Shown: piece after piece, positions 1 through 11,449 of the stretch
How the letters are laid out: every line of letters begins with the position of its first letter
Numbering within the stretch: the first letter of the stretch is position 1
Source: Zygaena filipendulae
Taxonomy: Eukaryota; Arthropoda; Insecta; Lepidoptera; Zygaenidae
Assembly (NCBI GenBank): GCA_907165275.2
Contig: OU015651.1
Span: 11,368,501 to 11,432,500, forward strand
Length of the DNA stretch: 64,000 bases
Direction: 5' to 3'
Notes under the pieces: generated by a model
The model's input: the letters and a program-made list of their open reading frames with translations, nothing else
What the model was told of the DNA's origin: nothing
Database searches by the model: none
Made by a program: the position numbers and the translations under genes

Positions 1-2263
1 CTCTATTAAATACCAGTAGTTATAGGACGAGTTTGTCAGAGTCGTAAAACTCGTAAACATCGTATAGCACGTCAAGTGTATGCGTGAAGCGGCGGTATAT
101 CAAATAAGTACAGCCGCACAGCGGTTTTCATTCGCGTGCCATCGAGGTTGTATATTTGCGCCTACGCGTGCCTGCAGGCTGTGGTAAAACGTAGTGGTTA
201 TACATCTTTGGCTGCGGCCTAAGGCGCGAACGTCAGCGATTCGTACATCCACCATACAGTGAGCATCCTGCTCACGCTCGACACAAAATCGTTCTTTCTG
301 CTTCTGCATTTTTAAATACTTACGGCCGCACTCAGAGTCGACTTTAATGATTACTTAGTTAAGTATAGATTTTTAAGGTCTATAGTCGGTCGGCGGTAGT
401 CTTCCCTCATATACGAGTACCTATCTCATCGTGACGACCGATCGTCTTAGTGCAAGTATCGATGTCGATAGACGCTTGTTACGTTGGTAATAAGGGTATT
501 GTGTTTTGCGTGAAAAGAATTGGCCCTCAATTTATTTGAGTAACAAATGTATTTTGAAGTACTATATAAATTACAGGAGTTAAACTAGCGACACCAATAA
601 AATTTTAATTAAATACCTTCGAAGATGATATGAGTTTTTGTAATGGGTGATGTTTGTTTCACTCCTGTATGCACTATGCACCTTAATATTGAGAAACTTC
701 TGTTAGATTTCAAATTATTCGAAATTCGTTAATACTTTAATAGGCACATGAGTCGCACCGCGATTCGCGAGGTGAAAGCACGGCGAGTGGCTCGCGGGCG
801 CGGGCGTAGGCGGGCGCCGGCGCCCTCTTGCGCATTCAACTCGATGGAATAATATGAGATGCGGATAGCACTAATTTTTTTAACTTAAGCGAAAATATCA
901 TTTTCAAGTTTCATAATACAGCAAATAACAGTTTCAAATGGAAATCATTCAAAAGAAAAGCAATTCCAATTACATTATGAATATTACAAAGTATGACAGA
1001 ATACCTAATTTATTATTCCATTTAAAGTTGAATTCCATTCGATTCTTTGAGGTTAAGGGCTTGCTTCTGCCGAACGAATCGAAAGCAAACATTTTTTAAT
1101 ATAAAACTTTGCATTCTCTTTTAATGTTCAAAATTGAAATTCAGAAACCGCGTGAGCTCATCAAACCCGAGGGATCTCTGCAATATTATCTGTATTACAA
1201 TGTTATAATTATGTTAAACCTGGTTAACGTTTATTGAAGACTTTCCCACTGCTTTGAAGAAAATTGCTATTGGAGGTTTTCATTTGAATAAATATTTGAC
1301 TGAATTTTTTGTTACAAAAAAGGAAATCGAGCCGTAAACAATGTTCATTTTGAAGGAAGTATATATTTTAAAAAATATCGTAAAATTATAAAGAAACAAA
1401 TTGTGATAATAAACAAAAAGTAGGTACTTACAAAAAGTCGTTTCTTCCTCTAGGGGTGAAAAAATTTTGATAAAATTGGTATTACAGCTCTAGTTATTGG
1501 GCACGGCTCGAGAGTATTGACTGGCCACATGAGTCAACGGGATGCGGAGGCGCGGCAGTGCGGGTCATATGCGGGTCATACCGCGTCTGCAGTCGTTAGT
1601 GCATATTTCCAGTGCAGTTTAACTCATATCTAGCTCGTGTATTTTCAATACGGCACTGACTTACTGCGCATTATGTAAAATATGTCGTAATATCTAATAT
1701 TCAAATTATCACCAGCAAATAGACGCCTATCTTGGCTACTATACCATAGGCACTAAAACTAACACGTACTTAAGTGTAATTTACCGATTAAACCATTAAA
1801 TATTATACTACACAAACATTCAAACAGTCATTCGGAGATATTTAAAGCGATATTATGAACTTTATATTTTATTTTATTTAAATTGATCATAGTGACTTCG
1901 AGGTCCATAAAATAAACTATTAGTTTATAATATTATGTAAATATGCACACTTTATGACAAGCAATAACTCGGGAGAGCGTTATTTTATACTATGGGAATA
2001 ATAATATAGGTAGTCGTAATACGGTGTTGGTTTATGATCATTTTCCTTTCGCATAAAACAAGCAAGCGAGTAAGTGGAAGCAAACACGGTTTAGTCCAAA
2101 TTGCGCTCGCACTACGATCGTGTACGGTACATATACAAGTGTGAGGTTTTGAACTCGACTAAAGCGACAGGTTACAAAATAATGATAGGGACGTGGTAGA
2201 GGCCCCTACTCGTTCAAAAGTATAAAAATAAATAGTTTGATTTAACTAAATCACTTATTAGAG
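1..2263. other. AT-rich non-coding sequence, repeat-poor
   Basis: No conserved coding exon recognised on either strand. There are two GC-rich patches, 761-835 (CGGGCGCGGGCG-type) and 1500-1600. The C-terminal glypican exons were looked for here and not found. If the glypican gene continues downstream, as it must, this is part of one of its introns. Confidence 0.6.
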
Positions 2264-2268
2264 CGTAC

Positions 2269-2547
2269 TGTTGGAGTTTGAATATGACTGTGAGTAATGG
2301 CAGGCAACACTTGTCACATGTGAAGCGACACTGCGAATATCGGAATCGTTATTTAAATGTGATAAGTGTCATTCGTTATGACTTTACTTTTCTTCTAGAC
2401 ACCACTAGACACGAACTGTGAAATAGTCGAGGGTTTTTATAAAATGAAATATTGTGTGTAGTAGTGTTTTCAATATATGTATTAACCATGAAATAGTGTT
2501 TTTTAAATAGCCCAGAGTCCAGCTCCCTCAAAAAGAACCGTCCAACA
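2269..2547 (+). repeat. 5' LTR of the copia-type element
   Basis: 279 bp, with TGTTGGA/TCCAACA termini forming a short inverted repeat. It is flanked on the left by CGTAC and identical by eye to 3421-3699. Confidence 0.95.
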
Positions 2548-2561
2548 GGTTATGGGCCCAG
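2548..2561 (+). other. Primer binding site, initiator tRNA-Met type
   Basis: GGTTATGGGCCCAG starts at the first base after the LTR. Copia-group elements prime from an internal fragment of initiator tRNA-Met and carry this same core, which places this short element in Ty1/copia and not Ty3/gypsy. Confidence 0.8.
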
Positions 2562-2652
2562 ATTTTTAAAAGATAAATGTTTACTGATAAAAAGCCTACA
2601 AAATAACCGTGGAAACCAAATTGTTTACAAATTTTCATAGCAACCAATAAAT

Positions 2653-2784
2653 ATGGATTCAATCAAAATAAAACCCTTCACAAATAAAGATAATTATAAA
2701 GTTTGGAGGAAGCTAATTAAATTATTGCTGGATACAAAGGGTATAAAATTAGATGGTAAAAATGAGGAAAAGTTGAAAAAATAA
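2653..2784 (+). pseudogene. Copia gag N-terminal stub, 43 codons
   Basis: The ATG follows the primer site by about 90 bp. The peptide contains IKPFTNKDNYKVWRKLIKLL, which matches the start of copia-type Gag (K-P-F-x-x-x-N-Y-x-x-W). A stop follows at codon 44 and no Gag or Pol sequence continues after it. It may persist as a packaging signal rather than for its protein. Confidence 0.75.
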
Positions 2785-2884
2785 AGGAAAATTTATCATT
2801 ATTTAGTTGTATTGAAGAAAAATATTTATGCACAAAATTATAAGAGCAAGAGATGGAGAATATTAACACGAATATAATCGTGAA

Positions 2885-3375
2885 GATGAAGTCAGAGAAG
2901 TTCGAGAAGGTGATATAAGGAGAAATAATAGTAATGGAGTTAATGTAGTTCGAGAAGGTGATATAAGAAGAAATGATAGGAGATTAAGGTTTTAAATAAA
3001 CTTAGAGAAGCTTACGTAATGAGCAGTCGAGAAGGAGTTTGAGGTTATTATAGTTAAAGAGGTTTTTATACAATATATACATTGAGCAGTCGAGAAGGAG
3101 TTAAAGACTATTGAGGAGTCGAGAAGGAGTTTAAGACTATTGAGGAGTCGAGAAGGAGTTTAAGACTATTGAGGAGTCGAGAAGGAGTTTAAGACTATTG
3201 AGCAGTCGAGAAGGAGATAGTTTTTGAATAAACTTGAAGAGTTTATGTAGGGAGTCGAGAAGCAGTTATACTAAAGTTAACGATGTTTTATTTTTATGTA
3301 GCGAGTCGAGAAGGAGGTTAAGGTTTTTAATGATGTTTTATATAGCAAGTCGAGAAGGAGATTAAGATTTTTAAC
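2885..3375 (+). repeat. Tandem repeats inside the copia-type element
   Basis: Repeated units contain AGTCGAGAAGGAG, spaced about 30 bp apart between 3030 and 3210 (spacer TTTAAGACTATTGAGG) and more loosely to 3370. An earlier related pair reads GTTCGAGAAGGTGATATAAG (around 2896 and 2950). The array makes up much of the element's interior. Confidence 0.85.
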
Positions 3376-3420
3376 GTATTCTATACAAGGGGTTGAATGT
3401 GTGCAAGTGTTGAGGGGGTG

Positions 3421-3699
3421 TGTTGGAGTTTGAATATGACTGTGAGTAATGGCAGGCAACACTTGTCACATGTGAAGCGACACTGCGAATATCGGAATCG
3501 TTATTTAAATGTGATAAGTGTCATTCGTTATGACTTTACTTTTCTTCTAGACACCACTAGACACGAACTGTGAAATAGTCGAGGGTTTTTATAAAATGAA
3601 ATATTGTGTGTAGTAGTGTTTTCAATATATGTATTAACCATGAAATAGTGTTTTTTAAATAGCCCAGAGTCCAGCTCCCTCAAAAAGAACCGTCCAACA
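3421..3699 (+). repeat. 3' LTR of the copia-type element
   Basis: 279 bp and followed by the second CGTAC. Preceded by the purine-rich tract ending GAGGGGGTG. Confidence 0.95.
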
Positions 3700-3704
3700 C
3701 GTAC

Positions 3705-6119
3705 CAAGTCAATTCAATTTTTACTTCAATTCAGAGATATAAATAAATTATATTATATTACGTGGTCCGAATTAGAATTTATGCTTCGATTGGCTGACCG
3801 TAGTCACACGAGACGTGGCGTGGCGTCTCGATTCAATCAACCAAAGGAAACGGTGTCCTTCAATGGAAATTAGTGTAAACGTTCACGTACCTATCTACGT
3901 AATATACAGTGTTAGTACGTAAGAGGGTAGGTACAAAAATCACGCGGTCACGGTATTAGTAGGTAAGTAGTTGTCCAAACCAGTGGCGAAGGGTGAAATA
4001 TTGAGAGAGGCAAGCCAGAAATCTATTTGGTACCTACTATAAATACGTAATTTCAACTTATTAAACTATCTACTTACCGCAAATAGGTACCTAATTTCAA
4101 CGTACGTCTGCGTAACTGCTTTCACTATCACTACACACAACAAAAAAATTTAATTTAATACCAAGAAATAAATTCTAATACGTGACACTAACTAACAAAT
4201 TCAAATTTTCAATTTTTTCGTCATAAACTCAAGTTGTCTGTCAACAGTCATCTCAGAATCTCAGAATGTCCGCTTCGTTTCGAATTTCTAGGACCAATAA
4301 GGATATTTGTTGAGACAGTAATAGAAAATGCGTGCGCGTGAGTGAAATGGAGAGAGTAACTCGATTTGTAGCGGCTTACCAAAGTAACTATTTTAGCCGG
4401 CTGCCTGCGACCTTGATTTGACGTCACGGCATTATTTTGTATGGAAGTTTAACTGCCAAAAAGCCGATCGCGCCAGCGGCTTATTTTATAACAATTTGTT
4501 GTTGAAGAGCAAATTTTGTTGATAGTTTAGGCGTTTTGTAATGTTTTCTACTCAGTAGAGATAATTTTTGTAGTATTTCAGTAGATTCTACTGAAATACT
4601 TACTACAAAAAATTACTGATTGTGCCATTTCTAAATTACGGTAGAGAGAGTGGTTGTGTTTCCAACTTCTGAAGGGAAGCCGGTGGGAATCGGCTTGTAT
4701 GGTACCTTCGCCACTGGTCCAAACTTCTACAAGTTTTTTTATCAGTGCTTGTACTTAATTGGAAGTAACTGTCTAGGAATTAACAACTTTAACCAAAAAC
4801 CCGACCAAAAAACGGAATTTATTTATATAAATTTTAGAAAAAGAAACTAATACAGGAAAATAATATTTTTATTTACTTTCTATTTCTGTGAAAATCCAAT
4901 TCTTTTATACGTGGTACGTGAATAGAAAAAACAAACAAGATAGAAAGCCTAAAAATCATTGTTTTCGATTCTGCTTGGGATATAACGTAGACGTAGACCA
5001 TTGCGTTTTTTTCTTTATATAAAGACGTGCTCTTGCTTTCAAAACATTTAAATAATAGTTACCCACTACAGAAGAATCCTGTGTACTTATGTCAATGTGA
5101 TGACAGTTTTAGTTAAGGTGAGATGGGGTAGGGTAAAAGCCTTTATTTGGCATCAGCCCGGTGCCCAGGAGGCAGGAACACAAACAGCTCTATATTTAGT
5201 TGCCGTTCCACCACCTTGAGCCTTGTTTTGATTCGTATACTGACTACAGAATCAAGTTCGGAATATATCCGGTAGGTACCGTATCAGATTTACTACTATT
5301 GTTGTTTCTCACGATAAAGAACGATCATCTGTCTGCCAATTGCAAATTTCAGAACACTTATCTGCAAACATGCAATGAGGCCTATATAGCATTTTAAACT
5401 TGAAGTCCTCTTACGGTTGTCAAGAGTTCATCGATTGCTAAAGATTATGACAGTGCTAGATTTCTCTTACATCTTTTTACTTTGTTCATCAGAAGTGCGT
5501 CGAATACAGATGGCGCAAGCATTTAATGTATATACATTCCCACACGTGTGGTATAGAGTGAAATTGAGTGTAGGCAGTGAGGGAGGATCTATATATCATT
5601 TATAGCGATATAAGAAAAAGATAAAAAGAAAACTCTTGGGCTGATCTGCAATCATAATGTCAGTAGAGTTTGACATAATTAGCCTAAAGTGTAGCGGGTG
5701 CAACGATAAAAAGTTGTTATGGGCCGTTTAGAATAAATTTCTCTTTTAGTTGTGTAATAGTGCAACAAGCGAGTGGGCGCGCTGTACCCGACCCGCGCCC
5801 ACGGCTGACCTGTGCCTCTATCGGCCTACGATTCGACGTTTATGGTCTTGTAATGCGCTGTAAACGTAATCTAGGAAGAGATATCGGAACTTTACTGCGT
5901 TCCAATGAACCCTCGCCAGCTGTACCGGATATTGAATTCTTGTAAACGGCTGGATTTTATTACGAGGACAAAGTTGTACATCTTACAGTGATGTTTGAAG
6001 AAAATATTGCATATTTTTGAATTTTTTCTATGAAACTTGCATAATAATTAATCAAGCATTTACAACTGATTTCCATTAAAATTATAAACCAGTTTCTTCT
6101 TCCAGTCACGTTCACTGAC
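3705..6119. other. Non-coding sequence, probable glypican intron
   Basis: AT-rich, with one strong hairpin near 4562-4614. A GC-rich patch at 5770-5815 did not give a convincing exon on either strand. No glypican exon recognised. Confidence 0.5.
4562..4614. repeat. Imperfect palindrome or foldback
   Basis: TATTTCAGTAGA meets its reverse complement with a one-base centre. Outer arms TTTTTGTAG and CTACAAAAA pair around a 4-nt CTTA bulge. A shorter palindrome (TCTACTCAGTAGA) lies just upstream at 4548-4560. Confidence 0.7.
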
Positions 6120-6288
6120 CTTTTTTTCTAAAATCCCATGGTTCTCGTACGCATGCATGATTCCCTCGGAGACCCTCTCGTCGAGTGCCCGCAGCACCTT
6201 GTCCGCATCGGAGCCGGTCAGCCGCTCTACGCTCTCTACAAAGTTAGTCCAGGGCGCGTCCAAATCAGCGACTAGGGATCCGATGCAT
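6120..6288 (-). CDS. dally: Glypican exon (GCIGSLVADLDAPW...ILEKK)
   Basis: This exon is 169 nt, with acceptor ctattgatcag|A and donor AAAAAG|gtcagtg. The first base completes the GG|A glycine of the preceding exon, giving the conserved R-G-C-I. It then reads SLVADLDAPWTNFVESVERL, matching the glypican 'ADLD-x-x-W-x-x-(F/V)' helix. The end is SEGIMHAYENHGILEKK, equivalent to the family's S-(D/E)-(A/G)-I-M and x-E-K-K-V stretch. It leaves in phase 0. Read-through past the donor reaches a stop after about 20 codons (at 6060), so splicing is needed. I found no downstream exon between here and position 1; the next one should start V-x-x-x-C-G and carry the last conserved cysteines. Confidence 0.9.
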
Positions 6289-6889
6289 CTGATCAATAGA
6301 AAAATAATGATGAATTTTTCTCACAGACATGTATTTTACAGTTACTTACAGTTTTAATGTTAAATGACCCTGACAAAGTTATAAATGTTCTATTTCATCA
6401 AGTGCACTCAACTTTTTCGAGCATACGCTCGAAAGCACAATCAAACCTTGCTTATTCTCACTTTGAATCAAACGACCTAGTCTAATCGTAATTTCATTCG
6501 CTGCCACGCGCGGTCACGGGTATTAGATAAAAACATGTCAACACTCAGACTCGAACATACAGTAAAATATCTATGTAAAATTCGAACACGACCTTTCTTT
6601 CTACAGAAATATTCCTATAGCTGCATTATAACACAGAAGACCTCTAAGATGTAGAGGTCTGTAGTGTCTATTCAACCACATTCGACTCTAGATATAGTGG
6701 TTTCGTTTCTATTCATATATTTTATCGGTCATTGGTATTCATTTTATCACCAAACAAGTATGTATTTGAAGTAAAAGATAACGCGAACATATTATCTACT
6801 TTTCCTGCGGTTATTGAGGCATCAGCTGTTGTTAAGTAAACTGCGATGGGTTAAAGATTTATGACCTTTGAGATGTGTAATGCTACGTT

Positions 6890-7375
6890 CACACGCGCGC
6901 CGTGCAGCCCGGCGGGCTGCCTGGCGGGCTGCGCGGCATGCAGCCCGTCCCGGGCCGGCGGACATTCAAGCTGTTTACACGCACGCCGTCGTGTCAGTCA
7001 GTGCCAGAATGGCGAGCAGCGAGGATCTCGGTGTTGTTGCTGCCATATCCTTTGGCTTAACTTATTTTTATTGGAAAAAGGAACAAAATTATGAACGATT
7101 GTAATATCCGATCGTAGCGACTTTCTTAGCAACGTTGAATGAAGATCCACTCGTCGCGAAAGCGCGGGACAGACTGACTGCCCGCGCGCGTGTAAACAGT
7201 CACCGGGCGCCCGCACATTCATCCTTTGAACTTGGCCAAAAAACCGACACTTGCCCGATTCGCGGCATTCACGTTCACAGGCGCGTTCACGGGCTCGGGC
7301 GTACCGTTTACACGCTCGTGAATGTGAATGTGCACGTTGAATGTAGAGTTGAACGCACGCGTGTGAACTTACCAT
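6890..7375. mobile_element. Harbinger-like miniature element in a glypican intron
   Basis: A GC-rich block with inverted ends GTTCACACGCG (near 6888) and CGCGTGTGAAC (near 7358-7368), in the intron between the exons at 6120-6288 and 7923-8134. Inside, a plus-strand frame reads MASSEDLGVVAAISF and YFYWKKEQNYERL and then stops. This resembles the start of proteins encoded by PIF/Harbinger-type elements, from general recollection. The terminal duplication could be TAC but is not clean. The class is uncertain. Confidence 0.5.
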
Positions 7376-7922
7376 AAAGCTTCTTTTGAAACATCACACA
7401 TTTCAGATATTTGTTCGCAGATAAATATATTATACTAATGTCAGTGAATCCACAATCCAAATCCATTTCCATCTATTATTATGATATCGGTCTATTCGAC
7501 ATCGATAAATCCATAGTTTGTTCCACCAAATTCCACGAACCGAGTTTTCATTTCTGAATTGATAAAAGTAGGTCAAATAATCAAAACCAACAAATCATAG
7601 TATAAGTTGCATTTAAGTAAAACTAAATATTTACTATTGTAAAAAAGCTATTTATAGGAGCTTTTTACGATATTATCTTTCTCAATCTTCAATAGTTATC
7701 CTTTGTTTATTTTTTTTAAATAGGTAGGTACCATTTGACTTTATGTGATCACTGTAAAAACCTTCACTGGTCGGGATGCTTGCAAATATAAAACAGCGGC
7801 ATATTCTGTGGTATTTTTAATATTATATTATACAAAATACGGACCGTTTGTAAATAGGTGAATGAATCATAGAATTTTGTTGTATCTAATGTAAATAAAA
7901 GAAACAGTATTATATAGATTAC

Positions 7923-8134
7923 CCTCTAGCGACATTCAGGCAGTAGTCCCTGCAGGGGCGCGCGTCGTGGCCGCGACAGCGCGCGCACGCGGCGGCCTGC
8001 AGCAGCTTGTCGGAGCACTCCTCGTCGAGCGTGGCGAGCACCTGGCCGCTGCTGGTCAGCGTGCCCGCGCCCACCCCCAGCACGTGCAGCAGCGTGCGCG
8101 ACGCCCCCATCGCCTGGGACAGCTTTGTGCCCAA
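7923..8134 (-). CDS. dally: Glypican exon with the CxxC...PCxxYC signature
   Basis: This exon is 212 nt, with acceptor ccgggtcag|TTG and donor AGAGG|gtaatc. It enters in phase 0 and leaves with two bases (GG) of a glycine codon. The translation starts LGTKLSQAMGASRTLLHVLG, matching the helix after PFGEVPQQ. It then shows EEC, CARCRG, PCRDYC and LNVARG, which is the glypican signature region (C-x2-C-x-G, P-C-x3-C-x-N-V-x-R-G-C). Five conserved cysteines lie here. Spacing between PC, YC and the GC of the next exon (4 and 7 residues) agrees with vertebrate glypicans. This exon is the strongest single evidence for the family assignment. Confidence 0.95.
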
Positions 8135-8170
8135 CTGACCCGGAAACAAAATAAGTACATTGATTACATA

Positions 8171-8330
8171 TTAGCTGTTCCCCGCCCTTTTGCAGCCACG
8201 TTAATTTCGTAGTTTCTCTGTACCCCTAACAACATGTGTGCATGATAATCGGTATTATGTATTCTAGAAATTATGTATTCGAGGGAACTCTGAAATTGAC
8301 GCCGGTGAAACCGCGGGGAACATCAAGTAT
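8171..8330. repeat. Two head-to-head fragments of the Lepidoptera short repeat
   Basis: 8171-8251 begins TAGCTGTTCCCCGC (minus orientation). 8281-8330 ends GGTGAAACCGCGGGGAAC (plus orientation). Confidence 0.6.
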
Positions 8331-9230
8331 AAAATATTTTTGAATAAAAATAAATCCGTTACTATAAATTTTATTAATAGCTTACGTACCTACGTATAAT
8401 TTGAGTAGAAAATTGATGATGAAATCAACAATTATAGAAAAGTACCTAGGTAAGTAGATATGACAAGTATATTAGGTATATATTTGATAGAATTACTTTA
8501 AGGTAAAAATAAAGGTCAGTAGACGCTCTTTAGACCTTGGTGTATAGCTAATCCGATAAGTTAAGAGTTGAAGTTTACCGCTTATAGCATTGTAATGACG
8601 TGCAGACTTAGCCCAAAGTAAATGTAATTAGATATTAACACTATAAATGGGAAAGTTTGGATAGTTATATGTAGGTATGTTTGTTTTCTAACCACATAAG
8701 TATATACCTAAGTAAAAGAATAAACGGTCTCGAATGTTTGGTTGAAACCCAAACAGCATGTACCTAATATGTTCTGGATTAACGTAGCATGCCTACCTAC
8801 CTACTTCTGTCCCGAAACCAAAAGATTCCGAGGCGATCCCTCACGCGGTTCAAACCGCGGGGAGAAGCAAATACCTATATAGATTATGACTAACTATCTA
8901 AGATAGTATACAAGAAGTAGGTAGTATAGTATCCTGAATAATATGCGTATGATAGATATCAATATTAGGAAGCACTTAAGGCTTTTTAAATTTTTTAGTT
9001 CAGACTAAAACACGCTTGTTTGTATATTTTTAAAACAATGTACTCACCTACTTATATTTTTTCATATTGAGTTTAAAGTGTATGTCTGTACGTGTACAAA
9101 TCAATGACGTTCTCAAAAGAAAGAACTGGGACAGATGGGGACGACACATTTAAAAAAAAATGCTATCGTAACGAGCCCTGTTACCTTATAACAGAATACG
9201 TTTTTTAAATCAGCAATAATAAATAATTAC

Positions 9231-9580
9231 CTGTTGTGGCACCTCTCCAAACGGTTGGACGGCTTCGTACGCGTCCCTCAGACAAGCGTCGTACTCCGGC
9301 TTGAATTTCTTCCCTTCTAACTTCAACAGGCTGAAGTATGCGATCGGGAACACATCGCGGAAGAACTGCTTCGTGCTGGCCGTTAAGTCTTTTGGTGGTG
9401 GACTGAGCACCACCTCGTCAGCGGCGAGGTCTCGCTCGCTCTTCGATCGCAACAGCGTTCGTATGTCTTCGTACAGCGCGGTAAGAGGCGCGTGCGCACG
9501 TGCCGCGTGCCCTTTGTACACTTGGTACATTAAAATCCCAGTTTTGTTTTGTGATTGATGCGACAGTGCTGTTAGGTGAT
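9231..9580 (-). CDS. dally: Glypican exon, central N-lobe (FPIAY...PFGEVPQQ)
   Basis: This exon is 350 nt, with acceptor ctctcccacag|AT and donor CAACAG|gtaatt. The incoming split codon is G|AT (Asp), and 116 further codons end in phase 0. It reads TLRDHLTALSHQSQNKTG across the junction, with a possible N-glycosylation site (NKT). It then gives LYEDIRTLL, FFRDVFPIAYFSLLKL, the lone cysteine in YDACL, and VQPFGEVPQQ. The last motif is the family-wide PFG-x-(V/I/A)-P signature that precedes the helix leading to the cysteine cluster. FPIAY and PFGEVPQQ are close to their dally counterparts. Its acceptor closes the 14.8-kb intron that holds the gypsy element; without that insertion the intron would be about 6.5 kb. 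Confidence 0.9.
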
Positions 9581-9639
9581 CTGTGGGAGAGCAGAACAAA
9601 ATACTAAACGTAGGTATACAAAAAAAAACATACCTACAA

Positions 9640-9690
9640 TCGAACATAGAACCTCCTCCTTTTTGGAAGTCGGTTAAAAATAGGTTTGAT
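9640..9690 (-). repeat. Copy of the 'AACCGACTTCCAAAAAGGAG' repeat
   Basis: Reads GAACCTCCTCCTTTTTGGAA on the plus strand, followed by GTCGGTTAAAA. The same motif recurs near 56770, 58550, 59050 and 60115. Confidence 0.6.
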
Positions 9691-10315
9691 GCCCGTAGTT
9701 CTCTGGGTTTAATCACCACTAATTGTTCGTGCCTGTGGCCCTACTACAAATAAACGATAGCATTTTTTCAGACCCAACTCCAAATTTCTCAATGGAGAAA
9801 ATAAATAGAAAGATAAAAACACAAAGGTAGTTAACAGATTAACAGAACCCTTGATCATAGGTATAAAATATACCTAGCATTTGACCTCAAAGTTATAACG
9901 GCTCAACGACACAGTAAGCGATTTTCGTATCAAAGCGATATAGGCAAGACTAATATGAGGAAATTGATAAGGCCATTATGAACTAGAGGGAGAGACATAA
10001 TGACGGCTTAAGCAATCCGAATTGCTTCTAAATCGAATTCAGTGAATACATGAAAGTATCTCAAGTATTTTATGAAGACTCTTTGAACGTTCTTGATGAA
10101 GCTTCATAAAGCGTTTTTATGGACTTAAAAAAAGAAAATCGCAACAAAACTGAAAGTATATAAATTTTATTCTTATAACTTTTTATTCTATGATACTTTG
10201 ATTCTCTCTAGCTGTAAGATATTCATGAATAAAATTACTAATCACTTCTTTTTCCTAAATGAAGAATCTGTGAAAATATTCTTCTGAAAACTTTTCCCAT
10301 TTTTTTTTTATTGTA

Positions 10316-10480
10316 ATCTAGCTGTGCCCCGCAGTTTCACCCGCTTGAGTTTCGGAATTCCCGCAGGAACTTCCAAGTAGCCTAATTTACTCCTGCTGAT
10401 AACAGCAGCTAATTATTAGCAGTGAAAGTCCCGTCAAAATTGGTCGAACCGGTTCGAAAATTCACCTGCGTGATTTTAGG
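10316..10480 (-). repeat. Lepidoptera short repeat, diverged copy
   Basis: Starts CTAGCTGTGCCCCGCAGTTT on the plus strand, followed by CACCCGC and later GGAATTCCCGCAGG. Confidence 0.65.
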
Positions 10481-11449
10481 AATTCTCCCTGCAGGAATTA
10501 CAAACTTTTTTTATCCTTCTTCGTCTTACAATAACAAACACAACAAAAAAAGCATTAGAGAAATTAGTCCAGCCGTTCACACGTAATGCCGTGATCAAAA
10601 GAAATAGGGATTCCTTTTTAATAAATATAGATACGTATATATAGGTACCTCCACCAAAAACATCTGTGCCACAAATTCCTGTAACTAGTAATTTACGAGT
10701 ATTTCTACGGATCATTTTGTTACACCAAATATCGTTTGATATCGTCCTAAATTATACCTAACACTAATAAGTTGTGTAAATAATGGTAGAGGCTTTGTGT
10801 GAGAGCAAACAATCTATTTGATATGTGAGTTAGGCACCTGCTCCCTCCGGAGATAGATCCCGCGTTATCTGAGCGGAATGCAGCGCCCAGCGGAACGGGA
10901 TCAACGATACCACATTCCTGCGTCTACACTCTTGATATAAATTCATTATCACGAGGAATGCCTGGGTGTTGAGCGGGTATCATTCGGATATGAACAGGAA
11001 CGTTTAAATAATGTCTCTTATCGTGACTCGACGGTTTTAGAATGGTTGCTCGCACAAGAGTCTTCAGATTTCAACGATACACCTTTTATTTTTCACGAGC
11101 CCGTTAATTTCAGAGTTCCTGCAGGCATTTTTTTTTCTTTATTTAGGGCAACAAACAACCAATACAATTTATATAATAACAAGAAAATATGTTTACAGCG
11201 AAGTAAGGTAATTGTATAGCCAAATACGTTACCCACGTCTTACCAAAATAGTATAAATTATTATTATTACAAACAGGAAGATAATACCATTAACTCCCGT
11301 TGCGCTACACTAAAGTACAATTATTATGTAATCTATATCTATACTTATAACAAAACTGTAAAGAGGTCAACTCTGTACATTGAATATAATTATATTCAAA
11401 AAAAAATAATATTGGAGGATCGATACTGATGCCAAAAATGCAATCAGTA

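Larger units (their letters stand above)
2269..3699 (+). mobile_element. Non-autonomous copia-type LTR element (TRIM-like), 1431 bp
   Basis: Two 279-bp LTRs (2269-2547, 3421-3699) begin TGTTGGA and end TCCAACA and are identical by eye. A 5-bp duplication CGTAC flanks the element (2264-2268 and 3700-3704). Directly after the 5' LTR is GGTTATGGGCCCAG, the internal initiator-tRNA-Met primer site used by Drosophila copia. A purine tract (GAGGGGGTG) precedes the 3' LTR. The interior has only a gag stub and tandem repeats, with no pol. It must be mobilised by an autonomous copia-group relative. Identical LTRs indicate a recent insertion. Confidence 0.95.

Noticed and set aside
100..309. Minus-strand 69-codon frame near the window start
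   Set aside because: Looked at as a possible downstream glypican exon; it lacks the expected V-x-x-x-C-G start and any family motif.
3277..3462. Minus-strand frame of 61 codons
   Set aside because: Crosses the tandem repeat and the 3' LTR of the copia-type element; chance.
5760..5945. GC-rich plus-strand frame of 61 codons
   Set aside because: No domain, and no splice-consistent glypican reading on the opposite strand.
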